Assembly (NCBI RefSeq): GCF_000425165.1
Contig: NZ_AULG01000016.1
Coordinates: 88,801 to 152,800, forward strand
DNA from: Photobacterium halotolerans DSM 18316
Lineage (GTDB): Bacteria; Pseudomonadota; Gammaproteobacteria; Enterobacterales; Vibrionaceae
Length of the DNA stretch: 64,000 nucleotides
Reading direction: 5' to 3'
In this document: positions 36,466-46,005 of the stretch, one piece after another
Numbering within the stretch: position 1 is the first letter of the stretch
Layout: each line of letters starts with the position of its first letter
Translations under genes and position numbers: made by a program
The notes under the pieces: model-generated
Told to the model about the DNA's origin: nothing
What the model saw: the letters and a program-made list of their open reading frames with translations, nothing else
Database searches by the model: none

Positions 36466-37353
36466 TTAACTGCATTGCTCAGCATCGCGATACGGTGAGG
36501 TCTGTGTTTCTAGATCCATGATTTCCTGAGGTGGTAAATATCTGGCAGCACCTTTAAACAAGTCCTTTTTATCACTTGGAATTTTCCCATAAGGGAAAAA
36601 ATCATTAAATTTATTCATAATTCTTTGTTTATCACCTTGCAAACAATATATATCAGTTGATGTGACATTATATTGTTCTAATTTAATAACGGACTCTTCA
36701 GATTCTTCGAAGATATATCCACGGTGATATATTAAAAAATAATCTCTTGATTCATCATGATCATCATGTTCCCTTAAGAAAAATATCTCGTCATGCGTAC
36801 TAATACATTGCGACAACAAATACTTATCCAGATTCGTTCCGCTCAATACCAGCCAGGTCACACCCAGTCCGGCAAATCCTACTAATGCAGTCGGACCAAT
36901 GATAAACAGCGCGGCCAGTGAGCCAACTGCGGCAACAGCCAGTAACTTTCTTAGGATAGCGTTGCCTGTTTTTGATGAATGGACATGATCTTCAGTAATC
37001 AGACCATAACGGCTCAAGATGTAGTGATGACGAAACCTGGGAAATAAGGTGATCTTTCCTATGGTTAGGCTTGCAAAAATCACAGCTCCATACATCGGCC
37101 AAGTAAATGGTTCAGTAATTGCAGCGATAACATTAAATTCAAATGCAATCAATAGAATGAAAAATGAAAATAACACAGATATTAACGTCATTAACATCAC
37201 ATAATATTTTCTCCGACTCGGATAAGGTTGCTGAAATGCTATGATTTCCCATTCAATTTTATCCGGATCCGAGTTTATTTTTTCATATAGTTCTTTAACT
37301 TCAGTTTCTGTTGGTACCTGAGCTTTTGTTAATGGCCTGCTAACCTGTTCCAT
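36466..37353 (-). CDS. probable membrane immunity protein to the VasX-like toxin
   Basis: A 295-residue protein I do not recognise by family. About four hydrophobic helices lie between residues 50 and 185 (for example VMLMTLISVLFSFFILLIAF and SLAALFIIGPTALVGFAGLG), flanked by polar ends. It starts six bases after the toxin stop on the same strand, and its DNA is visibly richer in A+T than its neighbours. In Vibrio cholerae the pore-forming VasX is followed by the membrane immunity protein TsiV2, so the same role is inferred from position and topology only. Confidence 0.6.
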   Translation of the reverse strand: MEQVSRPLTKAQVPTETEVKELYEKINSDPDKIEWEIIAFQQPYPSRRKYYVMLMTLISVLFSFFILLIAFEFNVIAAITEPFTWPMYGAVIFASLTIGKITLFPRFRHHYILSRYGLITEDHVHSSKTGNAILRKLLAVAAVGSLAALFIIGPTALVGFAGLGVTWLVLSGTNLDKYLLSQCISTHDEIFFLREHDDHDESRDYFLIYHRGYIFEESEESVIKLEQYNVTSTDIYCLQGDKQRIMNKFNDFFPYGKIPSDKKDLFKGAARYLPPQEIMDLETQTSPYRDAEQCS

Positions 37354-37359
37354 TTATTG

Positions 37360-40300
37360 TTAACCTTCTATAAAAATACGATTGTCTGGCGCAAAAGCAG
37401 GCAATGACCCACTATATTTTTGTTCCAGCTCTTTATTTGTCAGTTTTTTGGCGATCAGTTGTCCGTTTCGAACCCCGAAACTATAATGATAGAGTTGTCT
37501 GTTCTGACTTTCATCACTGTGTCTGGACTGACAGTAACCCAACACCAACGACATCTCACTCTGATTCTCATCCAGCGGCAGATAACACTGGTAACTCATC
37601 CGGCCGGTTGATTCATCCTGTTTCCACAGCCCGCCTTCTACACTTTCAGTGACAGAGAATTGATTGTTGATACTTTGTTCAAACATCACCCCCAGAATGT
37701 TGCCACCGGCATATGGCGGGACAAAGAAATTCAGATAGACGCCTTTCAAAACCTGGCTGATTGAATTTCGGTTGGTATAGGTTTCAGTCTCCGGATATTC
37801 CTGATGGAGATGAGGGATGACTTCAATCTCAGGCTGCATTTGAATATATTTCAGTTCATTGAATGCCAGAAGGGATGCGTGACTCTTGGCTTCTGGTGTC
37901 GTTAATGTGAGCCACTTGGGCGATTTTTCACCCCCCCAAGCACCGTTGAACAGCCATTGCTGATAATCATTCTTTTCATGATAACTGATGAGTTCATTGA
38001 TTATCATCACCACAAAATTTGAAAGAAATATCCCTGCCAACACCCAGGGGTTAAATGCCAATGGGACGACACCTCGTAAAAGCGTGACATTGAGAAATTG
38101 CCAACCTCCAGCGACTGATTGAGTTAAAGTTATAGCTCCTTTCGCAGCATATAACTTTTTTAATTCGCCTTTACTGCCCAAAGCAGTGTTAACAGCCAAA
38201 ATAGTATCTGTTACTGAAGCCACTATCGTAAAAGTTGCTGCATATCTTGTAATATGGACAAACCTCATTCCAGCCTTCACCTGAGCTGCAGACATTAGGG
38301 CAGGATTTGGTGCTTTAACCATATCCTTTAAGCCAGCAAGTGTTAGGTTTTTTGTGTTCTTTGTTATCCCAAACGCGCTCCATGCGGGAGCCTGGAATAC
38401 TGCGGCCAGACTTGCTCCGGTGGCTGACATGCGCTGGACAGCACCCAGAGTTTCATCAAAAGTGAGGACATTATTGGATTTCAGACTATCTATGTAATCC
38501 AGCAAGTCGTTTAGCGTGACAATAACCACCAGTAAATCCACACGACTGGATGCCACCACAGAACTGGCTTTCTTGGCAGCCTGGTTAATGTTTTCCGTGA
38601 CAACTCTGATGCCTTCGTCTTTCAGATGCCTGGCTCTGATTTGAACGCTGTTTGGCTTTTTATCAAAGTGAGCCTCTTTTTCCCTTGCCAGCTGTATTCG
38701 CTCTTTTAACAGAGTGTCAGTTTCATCTGCCATACTTTCAATTGGCTGGCCTGTCCGTCTGGCCATCAGAACATGGTGAGCTTGATTGAGCTTATTGGCT
38801 TTTGCCGCATAGATTCTGTCGGTTGCCCGAAGTTTTTTGTTGATGTTACTCAGCTCATCCTGCCAGTCATTCAGTTTGTTCCTGTATTTTGTGTCAACCT
38901 CAATGTCTGTGTCAGTGGCAAAGCTTTCAGCCAACATGGCGGTCTCAAGCGCCCGTTTGGTAAAGGCGGTTCCCCCCACCAGAGAAAGTGTGGCGGTAAT
39001 ACCATGCGCAACACCACTGACTGTTTGTGTCGCGCCCGCTTTGAGTGGCGCACTGATCACTTGGGTGAAACTGTCATGGATCTGGCTCAACTGTGTGGCG
39101 AGTTTGCCAAGTACCTTATGGGATTGAGCGCCGGGATCGTGAATAAAAGTCAGGAAAGCGGCGTAACTGACGGTGAAATCTTTCCCCGGGGTGGCACCAC
39201 TTTCTTCTAACGCTAACTCATCTTTGGAGATCAGTGAAAAGTCTCCACCGCTTCTGAGGTACAGATGGTATGTGTCATACAGTTCGCTGCTGAATCCGGC
39301 GAAACGCAGCGGGATCATTGTGGTAGGTTGTTCAAACTCTCTGGCGAGCCATTCACGCTGTGGCGCCGTCATCGGGCACAAGACGAGTGGCGTTTCAATA
39401 CTGGCATAAATGTCTGCCAGATAGAGCTGTACCGGGACCGAATAAATGTCGGCAAAGCCCTTTCTGATGAAGTCTTTCCCGAACACTTGCAGCATTTTCA
39501 GTGCAATGTCTCTGTGCCTTTCCACTGCCGGGTAGCGTTTTTCTTCCTGTTCAAGATAAGCAATATTGTCTTCAAAAAGATTTTCAAGATCGACCATCCG
39601 GCGGTTCTTACTCAGCTTATTCCAGTCCTCGAAATACTTTCTGTAAGCGATGCTGCCGTGTTTTTTCTTAAATGCCTGTTCCGCTTGCGACAGCCGGGCA
39701 AACGAGCCAGCCCCTGCGGTGATCCCCGAAGAATTCGCTTTATCATTTTCGTGGATTCGTCTTAATTCAAAGAGTTCGTTGATTTCCTGATACACGGCAA
39801 CCTGCTCACTGCGCGGCATGTCATCCAGCAGGTACGGATAGCGAATGTCCAGATCCTGAGGAATGTCTGTTGCGGTCAGTTGCATCACAGCGTCCATCAG
39901 CTGTTTGGGCGCGGCTTCATATTCAAACCAGTCTTGCCATTCACCCACCACATGAGAAAAACGAAACCCCATTTCTGCGATATCGCTTAAGGGGTCATTG
40001 ATAGCCACAATATAAGCGGCCTCATCGGCTGGCATTTGATTTTTTATTTCACCTGCTTCAGCGACAGGTTTGATCTCATGTTCTAACTGAACCGTTATCT
40101 TTTCCTGACCATCCGGGTCTTCAACTTCAACCGTGGTTTCTTCCGGTGTTTTGGTATGCACCAAGCCTGAAAAGCGTTCGATTTCACCGCCCTGCTGATC
40201 AATGTCGGCAACTTGCTCGAGTAAATCCAGGCTCGCAACATGATCGTCAGGATGTGTGGCTAAACTTGAACACCTCACATGACGAGCATAAAAACGGGCG

Positions 40301-40977
40301 AGCGGGCTGGTCGCAAACTGATAAAACATCGGCCAGGACCAACGCTGTTTGCTCCAGGCGATACGGATGGAGGCATCGCTGTTATAAGTGAGAAAAGGTT
40401 TGCTGCTGCCGGGCTGACCACGTTCTGCCGGACCATCCGTCTCATCCAATGCGCGAAAATCATAATCCTCCTGCTCGTATTTTGTCAGGGTGATACCCTT
40501 GAACTCGTACTCATCCAGTGTTTTGTCTGTTTCGTTATAGACATACAGCCAGCCATCACGCAGTTGGCGCAAGGTGTTGTGATAAGGCGCAATTGCCTGA
40601 CCAAAGAAAAAACCTTTTCCGCGCCAACCTTCAGGCAGGCCATGTTTAGGTTTTTCGTTTTCATCATTCTCATCCAGGGCGTAGCGCACCGGGAACAGGT
40701 GACAAGGCGTCACCGGCTTCTTTTTACGTTTTTTCACCGGCGTTTTGGGCTCAAGTGGCTCCTGCTTTAATTTTTCATCATGCCACATCATGGAATGTTC
40801 CGGCGGCTTGGTCCTTGGCTGGCCGCCGTTCGCTTCCAGATTCACAGGACGTGAATGAGGTACTGTTCCCTGTTCATACAAGGCTTTTGCTTCATCGTAG
40901 GTGTACTGGTGGTCATCCCAGAACATGGAATGCCGGGGTGGGTAAGGGAAATTGGTATCTGCCATACTGACGCTCAT
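37360..40977 (-). CDS. VasX-like type VI secretion effector
   Basis: A 1205-residue protein with a VasX-type N-terminal region: after a polar lysine-rich stretch comes PCHLFPVRYALDEN and then LRQLRDGWLYVYNETDKTLDEY, the pattern of the toxin VasX N-terminal domain. The middle is mainly helical. The C-terminal third has several hydrophobic helices (around 945-990 and 1000-1050), as expected of a pore-forming toxin acting on a neighbour's inner membrane. Residues 13-22 and 58-67 are two copies of PPxHSMxWxD. An alternative start is Met5. The gene stands far from any hcp, vgrG or tss gene in this window and is followed by its presumed immunity gene. Confidence 0.78.
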   Translation of the reverse strand: MSVSMADTNFPYPPRHSMFWDDHQYTYDEAKALYEQGTVPHSRPVNLEANGGQPRTKPPEHSMMWHDEKLKQEPLEPKTPVKKRKKKPVTPCHLFPVRYALDENDENEKPKHGLPEGWRGKGFFFGQAIAPYHNTLRQLRDGWLYVYNETDKTLDEYEFKGITLTKYEQEDYDFRALDETDGPAERGQPGSSKPFLTYNSDASIRIAWSKQRWSWPMFYQFATSPLARFYARHVRCSSLATHPDDHVASLDLLEQVADIDQQGGEIERFSGLVHTKTPEETTVEVEDPDGQEKITVQLEHEIKPVAEAGEIKNQMPADEAAYIVAINDPLSDIAEMGFRFSHVVGEWQDWFEYEAAPKQLMDAVMQLTATDIPQDLDIRYPYLLDDMPRSEQVAVYQEINELFELRRIHENDKANSSGITAGAGSFARLSQAEQAFKKKHGSIAYRKYFEDWNKLSKNRRMVDLENLFEDNIAYLEQEEKRYPAVERHRDIALKMLQVFGKDFIRKGFADIYSVPVQLYLADIYASIETPLVLCPMTAPQREWLAREFEQPTTMIPLRFAGFSSELYDTYHLYLRSGGDFSLISKDELALEESGATPGKDFTVSYAAFLTFIHDPGAQSHKVLGKLATQLSQIHDSFTQVISAPLKAGATQTVSGVAHGITATLSLVGGTAFTKRALETAMLAESFATDTDIEVDTKYRNKLNDWQDELSNINKKLRATDRIYAAKANKLNQAHHVLMARRTGQPIESMADETDTLLKERIQLAREKEAHFDKKPNSVQIRARHLKDEGIRVVTENINQAAKKASSVVASSRVDLLVVIVTLNDLLDYIDSLKSNNVLTFDETLGAVQRMSATGASLAAVFQAPAWSAFGITKNTKNLTLAGLKDMVKAPNPALMSAAQVKAGMRFVHITRYAATFTIVASVTDTILAVNTALGSKGELKKLYAAKGAITLTQSVAGGWQFLNVTLLRGVVPLAFNPWVLAGIFLSNFVVMIINELISYHEKNDYQQWLFNGAWGGEKSPKWLTLTTPEAKSHASLLAFNELKYIQMQPEIEVIPHLHQEYPETETYTNRNSISQVLKGVYLNFFVPPYAGGNILGVMFEQSINNQFSVTESVEGGLWKQDESTGRMSYQCYLPLDENQSEMSLVLGYCQSRHSDESQNRQLYHYSFGVRNGQLIAKKLTNKELEQKYSGSLPAFAPDNRIFIEG

Positions 40978-41189
40978 CTTGATTTAATGCTGTTTAATCC
41001 ATGGATTCCAGCAATTTTCGCGCCAATAACCAGCGCTTTATAAATCAGTATGTTACCGGATTGGCAAGACCAGACTTGCCAAGAAGTTGGAAAATTTTCT
41101 CATTTTTTGAACCCGGCATGCAGTTCATTGAATAATAAGCCGCGCAAAGACAACACAAGGGGCGAGCACCGCCCCATTTACATTGTAAA

Positions 41190-41681
41190 TTACGCCTTGA
41201 TACTTAACCCTTCATGCTCAAGCAGCCAGCGTTTTTTATCCAGACCGCCGGCATAACCTGTCAGGGTACCGGAACGGCCGATAATCCGGTGGCAAGGCAC
41301 CACTATGGGTATCGGGTTCTTACCATTTGCGGCGCCCACAGCCCGGACAGCTTTAGGCCGGGCGATTTGCAGCGCGACATCTGAATAGGAACAGGTGACA
41401 CCAAAGGGCACATCCGTGAGTGCCTGCCAGACCTCACGCTGGAAAGCGGTGCCCGGCATGGAAAGGGGCAAATCAAAATGCTTACGCTGGCCGGCGAAAT
41501 ACTCGTTCAGTTGCTGCACACCCAATTCGGTGACGGCGTTACTGACATCGTCAGGAGCGGGCTGTGCGTCGAACTCAATGGTCGTGATGGCCTGATGATC
41601 GGCCACCACGGCCAGCCAGCCAATGGGTGTATCAATCCGTTGCCGGAATCGCTGGATAGTGCTCGTCGTGGTTGAGGTCAT
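41190..41681 (-). CDS. ogt: methylated-DNA-protein cysteine methyltransferase
   Basis: A 163-residue suicide repair protein that takes methyl groups from O6-methylguanine. The active site IPIVVPCHRIIGRSG and the helix-turn-helix part (FGVTCSYSDVALQIARPKAVRAVG) are complete. The start at 41681 has GGAG six bases upstream and overlaps the stop of the Ada/AlkA gene as ATGA, showing translational coupling. Confidence 0.93.
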   Translation of the reverse strand: MTSTTTSTIQRFRQRIDTPIGWLAVVADHQAITTIEFDAQPAPDDVSNAVTELGVQQLNEYFAGQRKHFDLPLSMPGTAFQREVWQALTDVPFGVTCSYSDVALQIARPKAVRAVGAANGKNPIPIVVPCHRIIGRSGTLTGYAGGLDKKRWLLEHEGLSIKA

Positions 41682-43084
41682 AACAAACTCCATAAATACA
41701 AAGTGAGGTAACTGCGCCAGGGTGCGGCGGCCGTTTCATTAACCGGCTTTTCCAGCGCCGTCAGCGCTTTCTTTACACCTAAATCACCGGAAAGAAAGAT
41801 ATCCGGGTCGCTGTGACCCCGCATGCGCATATAATGTACCGTCCAGGGGCCAATCCCGGGCAACGCCAGCAGTTCTTTCTCAGGGGCGTCCATACCAAGC
41901 GGGTGTGTCTGGGCAAAACCGGCCAGATTTTTCAGGGTTTCCCTGCGTTTCTGTGGCATGCCAAGTTGCTGTAAATCCATCTCAAGCACCTGAGCCGGGG
42001 TGGGGAAATACTTGAGATCTTCACCGCTGTCCGGATTCAGCATGACCAGTTTTTCCACCAGGTTCCGCGCCGCTTTCACCGACACCTGTTGCCCCAATAC
42101 CGCACGCATACCGGCTTCAAACGGACTCCAGATACCGGGCAGACGTATCCCGGCCTCCGGTTGTGAGGCTGGCATGGCAGGTGTCGCCTGACAAATCGCG
42201 GTTGCGATACGCTCACTGTCTGCATCCAGGTCTAAGCAGCGACGGATGTTTCGGATCACAGGGATCAGGCCACTGAGGTTATCAATCTGAAGATCCACAT
42301 CGAAACAGCATTTTTCAGGACAGTGGGTTGCAGTAAAGTGTCCCTGATAATGTGCCGCCACCTCACCGGCACGCGAATAAAAAGTGCGGCCGTAGCTGTT
42401 TTCTGTTTGCCACTCCAGCCCGGGAATGAGGCGGGCGGCATAAAAACCCTGCACCTGTCGCCAGTCGTAAGGCGGCCGGTAGGCCAGTTGCAGACGAATG
42501 CCCTGCCCCGCCCCTTGCTCAGCTTTACCCTGCTTGCGCAATTGGGAAGGTGAAAGCGAAAACTGCTTTTGAAAACAGTCGTTGAACCGGCGCACGCTGT
42601 GAAAGCCGCTGGCAAACGCCACTTCTGTGACGGGCAACCGGGTTTCATGCAGGAGTTTTTTTGCCATCAGGCATTGCTGATACAGGCTGTAAGCTTTGGG
42701 AGAAAGCCCAGTGGCCTGAGTCACCAACTGACGCAGATAGCGGTCGGTCACGCCCAGGCGAGCCGCAAGATGCTCGGTGGACTGAGACATTAATGCCCCC
42801 TGATCCAGCAGTGACAAAGCACGCTGCACTGTGGCCCCGGTTCCCAGCCACGCCGGTGAACCGGGAGCACTGTCCGGACGGCAGCGCAGGCAAGGACGAT
42901 AGCCAGCCTGAGCCGCTTCAATCGCGGTGCGGAAATATTCCACATTCACTTCTTTCGGTGCAGGCGCCGGACAGACCGAACGGCAGTATATGCCGGTGGT
43001 TTTCACCGCAGTAAAAAACAGCCCGTCATAGCGGGGATCTTTGGCCAGTCTGGCCTGCTGACACTGGGTTGGCGATAAACTCAT
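41678..43084 (-). CDS. Ada-type regulator fused to AlkA glycosylase
   Basis: A 468-residue fusion. The N-terminal Ada zinc domain has its four Cys (CRSVC, CLRC) and can accept a methyl from phosphotriesters; an AraC-type helix-turn-helix follows (about 85-185); then the AlkA N-terminal domain and the HhH-GPD glycosylase with LLALPGIGPWTVHYMRMRG and the catalytic Asp in FLSGDLGV. The start at 43084 is the family-like MSLSPTQCQQARLA. It senses alkylation and excises 3-methyladenine, and is coupled to ogt. Confidence 0.93.
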   Translation of the reverse strand: MSLSPTQCQQARLAKDPRYDGLFFTAVKTTGIYCRSVCPAPAPKEVNVEYFRTAIEAAQAGYRPCLRCRPDSAPGSPAWLGTGATVQRALSLLDQGALMSQSTEHLAARLGVTDRYLRQLVTQATGLSPKAYSLYQQCLMAKKLLHETRLPVTEVAFASGFHSVRRFNDCFQKQFSLSPSQLRKQGKAEQGAGQGIRLQLAYRPPYDWRQVQGFYAARLIPGLEWQTENSYGRTFYSRAGEVAAHYQGHFTATHCPEKCCFDVDLQIDNLSGLIPVIRNIRRCLDLDADSERIATAICQATPAMPASQPEAGIRLPGIWSPFEAGMRAVLGQQVSVKAARNLVEKLVMLNPDSGEDLKYFPTPAQVLEMDLQQLGMPQKRRETLKNLAGFAQTHPLGMDAPEKELLALPGIGPWTVHYMRMRGHSDPDIFLSGDLGVKKALTALEKPVNETAAAPWRSYLTLYLWSLL

Positions 43085-43210
43085 ACACTCAGCCTGTATA
43101 CGCAGACGCAATTTCGTAAATCACGTCTCTCTTCATCCATGCGCTAAGTGTACGCCTCTGGCCGGGCAAAACTAGCCAGAATCGGAACTCAACAGGAAGG
43201 TAGAACGGGA

Positions 43211-43525
43211 TCAGCTCAGCCTGACCGCTGTGCCGTACACCAGAATCTCAGACGCCCCCTGCATGATAGTGCTGGTTGTAAAGCGCATATTCACAATGGC
43301 ATCCGCTCCCATATGTTCAGCTTCGGCGATAGCTCTGTGCAAGGCCTCTTCACGGGCTTCCACCAGCATTTGAGTGTAACCACGGATTTCCCCGCCAAAA
43401 ATGGATTTGAAGCCCGCCATGATATCGCGGCCGACATGCTTGGATTGCACCACGCTGCCACTGACAGTCCCCAGCACTTCTTTAATGGGACGGTGTGCCA
43501 CATCCGGTGTTGTTACACATAACAT
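43211..43525 (-). CDS. YbjQ/UPF0145 family protein
   Basis: A 104-residue member of the YbjQ family, with [20 protein letters not shown] and GADAIVNMRFTTS. These form pentameric shells of unknown function, sometimes called heavy-metal-binding. A single-gene unit between the alkylation repair pair and a hydrolase gene. Confidence 0.9.
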   Translation of the reverse strand: MLCVTTPDVAHRPIKEVLGTVSGSVVQSKHVGRDIMAGFKSIFGGEIRGYTQMLVEAREEALHRAIAEAEHMGADAIVNMRFTTSTIMQGASEILVYGTAVRLS

Positions 43526-43636
43526 AGAAAGCCCTCAATCTGTGGGACAGAAAATTCTGTCCCATTACTATTATTTCAAAGAAATTAATTTCCAGAACAC
43601 TGTATTTTCAGAGAAATTCAATTTAAGAGCAATAAG

Positions 43637-44389
43637 TTACCGCTGTTCACTCAGGTATTCTAGAAATCGTTGCCAGGATTTTTTATCGGCGTCTTCACGG
43701 TAACGATCCGATCCGAACACAGTGAAAGCATGAGGTGCTCCGCTGTACACTATCATCTCATTTTCAATGCCTGCGCCTTCAAGTGATTTATTCAAACTGA
43801 CAAAATCTTCCATAGTCACGGCTGTGTCGGCCGCACCATGAAATACCAGTACATTGCCTTTCGTCTGGCTGTAATCCTGGCCTTCCGGTGTATCGAGGCC
43901 ACCGTGGAAACTGACAAAGCCTTTCATGTCTGCCCCGGAACGGGCCAGCTCTAACACTGCGGCGCCACCAAAACAATATCCCATTGCCACCGCATTGGCG
44001 GTATTGCCGCCAATCTGCCTGGCTTGTGCCATCGCCCCTTGCATCAGACTGCGCATCTTATCGCGGTTCTGATATAACTCGCCGGTCAGCTTTCTTCGGT
44101 CATCCACTTTCTCCGGGCGAACACCGGCACCAAACAAGTCAGCCGCGAACACCGCATACCCTTTATCTGCCAGCATCTGCGCCCGCTTGACTTCATAATC
44201 GGTCAGGCCGTCCCAATCGTGGATCATCAGTACCAGCGGCGCATCTTTGGCCGGCGAAATGTAGTAACCCTCGTACTCCGCGCCATCTACTTTATAACGC
44301 ACTGCTTTGCCTTCTTCGGCAACCACAACCGGTGCCATCAGTACACCTGCCAGTATCGCTGCGGTTCCCAGCACTGCCGTTACTTTCAT
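43637..44389 (-). CDS. secreted dienelactone hydrolase family protein
   Basis: A 250-residue alpha/beta hydrolase with a signal peptide (MKVTAVLGTAAILAGVLM, cut near VVA). The nucleophile is the Cys in MGYCFGGAAVLELARSG; Asp (FHGAADTAV) and His (GAPHAFTVFG) complete the triad of the dienelactone hydrolase family. The periplasmic location and substrate are unproven. Transcribed alone. Confidence 0.9.
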   Translation of the reverse strand: MKVTAVLGTAAILAGVLMAPVVVAEEGKAVRYKVDGAEYEGYYISPAKDAPLVLMIHDWDGLTDYEVKRAQMLADKGYAVFAADLFGAGVRPEKVDDRRKLTGELYQNRDKMRSLMQGAMAQARQIGGNTANAVAMGYCFGGAAVLELARSGADMKGFVSFHGGLDTPEGQDYSQTKGNVLVFHGAADTAVTMEDFVSLNKSLEGAGIENEMIVYSGAPHAFTVFGSDRYREDADKKSWQRFLEYLSEQR

Positions 44390-44828
44390 ACGATTATCCT
44401 CATCTTGTTGAAAAACGACTGATTACAAGTGTAGGACAAGTATAAAAACCCGCGAATCAATGCACTTAGATAATCTGAAAGACCAATATTACACCTCACC
44501 GCAATGACCTTAACTCAACCGGTGAAATTATCGCCAACAACAGCGCCCGTCATCCCCAAAGTTACCCACTGTTTTTGTGGATAAACTTTTTTCTCCTTTC
44601 CAAAACAGTCGTTTAAAAAATGCAAATGCCTTTTACGTCAAATTTATGAATCTTTTTTTGCCGGAGAATGTACTGAAGCGTATCAGCTTCACCGATCCAG
44701 AAGCAGTGCGACACACAAGCCCTTTCAGCTGACAATTCGAAATGCCATTGTTTACGACAAATATCACTCTTTTTTGTGAAAACAGGACTAATCTTTATCT
44801 AAATTCACGACACAACAAGGGGTTGGAC
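44390..44828. other. intergenic region
   Basis: About 440 bases without a gene between divergent units. It must hold two promoters. I see no strong hairpin or operator. The frame upstream of the DUF1508 start stays open to 44742, but with unlike sequence. Confidence 0.5.
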
Positions 44829-45161
44829 ATGGGCAGTTATGAGTTGAAGAAAGCAAAAAATGATCAGATTTATTTTGTGCTGAAGGCGGCGAATGGCGAG
44901 GTTATCCTCAAAAGTGAAATGTATACCACCAAGGCGGCGGCCAATAACGGGATCAAGTCTGTTCAGACAAATTCTCCCCATGCCGAGCAGTACGAACTAA
45001 AAGAAGCCGCAAACGGTCAATTTCACTTCAATCTCAAGGCCAAGAACCACCAGGTTATTGGCAACAGTGAAATGTACAAATCCAAGTCCGGTGCTGACAA
45101 CGGTATTAAGTCGGTACAGAAGAATGGGCCAACCGACAAGATCAAAGATCTCACTGCCTGA
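44829..45161 (+). CDS. tandem DUF1508 (YegP-like) protein
   Basis: A 110-residue protein made of two DUF1508 repeats of about 50 residues, each with YELK-(5)-Q-F/Y-F-L-KA and a NSEMY/KSEMY...NGIKSVQ ending. The start at 44829 is set by AAGGGG and gives the family N-terminus. Function unknown; such proteins are abundant small cytoplasmic proteins. Confidence 0.9.
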   Translation: MGSYELKKAKNDQIYFVLKAANGEVILKSEMYTTKAAANNGIKSVQTNSPHAEQYELKEAANGQFHFNLKAKNHQVIGNSEMYKSKSGADNGIKSVQKNGPTDKIKDLTA

Positions 45162-45189
45162 ATTCCCGAAGATCTGAGACTTCACTCCG

Positions 45190-45221
45190 TCATCTCCATT
45201 GGCGGGTGCGAATGGAGATGA
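45190..45221 (+). terminator. hairpin after the DUF1508 gene
   Basis: An 11-bp perfect stem 28 bases after the stop, followed by CCCTTTC, a poor T run. It could stop or protect the transcript. Confidence 0.5.
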
Positions 45222-45427
45222 CCCTTTCTGTGGCTTGGGCACGACACTTTTCATTATTTCTCTGTTTACCTGCGCCTGCTGCCGCCAGCATCAATTCAGT
45301 TACAGTACGATAGCTGCCATAGCTGGCCTGGGAAGAGCACAGCCCACGCCGACTCATTGTGATGTTACTTGAAGACAAGTGAAAGCAGGGGTCTGATGCC
45401 AAATCCAATCCATGACACGCAAAAGAA

Positions 45428-45450
45428 AAGCCGCACGTTGCGTGCGGCTT
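45428..45450. terminator. isolated GC-rich hairpin
   Basis: A 10-bp stem with a 3-base loop, preceded by an A-rich run (AAAAGAAAAG). It would work better as a minus-strand terminator, where the A run becomes a T-rich tract, but no minus-strand gene was found to its right. Confidence 0.45.
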
Positions 45451-45930
45451 GTGTACTCTTTTACTACCTTCAGTCTACCTACTCAGCACACTGAGGGCCT
45501 TTCTTAACGCGGGCTTCGCCACTCATTACGTTGAGTATGCCGTACTCGATAATCGTCATTCATTTCAATCGAGCATTGTGGTTATTTGGCGAAGAAGTAT
45601 TAATTATATTGTGTTGTCACATTCCAAATTGTAACACTAAGTTTTCACCGTCTTAGTGTCTTGGTGCTTTGCGGTTGCGTCCTCTGAAGCCGGAAACAAC
45701 CATGAAGCAGGAACATGAGAGTATCGAAGAACAGCTTAATCCTCCAGAAGCTAGAGCATGAAACCCTCTCACTTCACACGCTTCACTATTACTATGGGAT
45801 CAAATCCTGTATTTCGCAACTTTTGTAGCGTTTGTTTAGAGAATTTTTCCCGGCCAGCGGCAGCCAGTCGCAGGCAACCCAAACCACTGGCAAACCGCTC
45901 AATAACAGTCAGCAATCAGAATCATTTTTT

Positions 45931-45942
45931 CACTATATAGTG
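45931..45942 (+). promoter_or_regulatory. palindrome overlapping a putative -10 box
   Basis: CACTATATAGTG, a perfect 12-base palindrome containing TATAGT, lies about 65 bases before the TDT transporter start. It could combine the -10 element with a repressor site. Confidence 0.35.
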
Positions 45943-46005
45943 TAGAATCCTCCGCCTAACGTCAGGGTCAACACCCGCCAGCAGGACAGAAAAAGAGGAG
46001 ACATT

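Larger units (their letters stand above)
45162..46005. other. long intergenic region with two hairpins
   Basis: About 840 bases with no convincing gene. Near the left end are two perfect hairpins: 45190-45221 (TCATCTCCATT / AATGGAGATGA, 10-base loop) and 45428-45450 (AAGCCGCACG / CGTGCGGCTT). At the right end a CACTATATAGTG palindrome precedes the transporter gene. The middle contains only short ORFs without ribosome sites. Confidence 0.55.
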
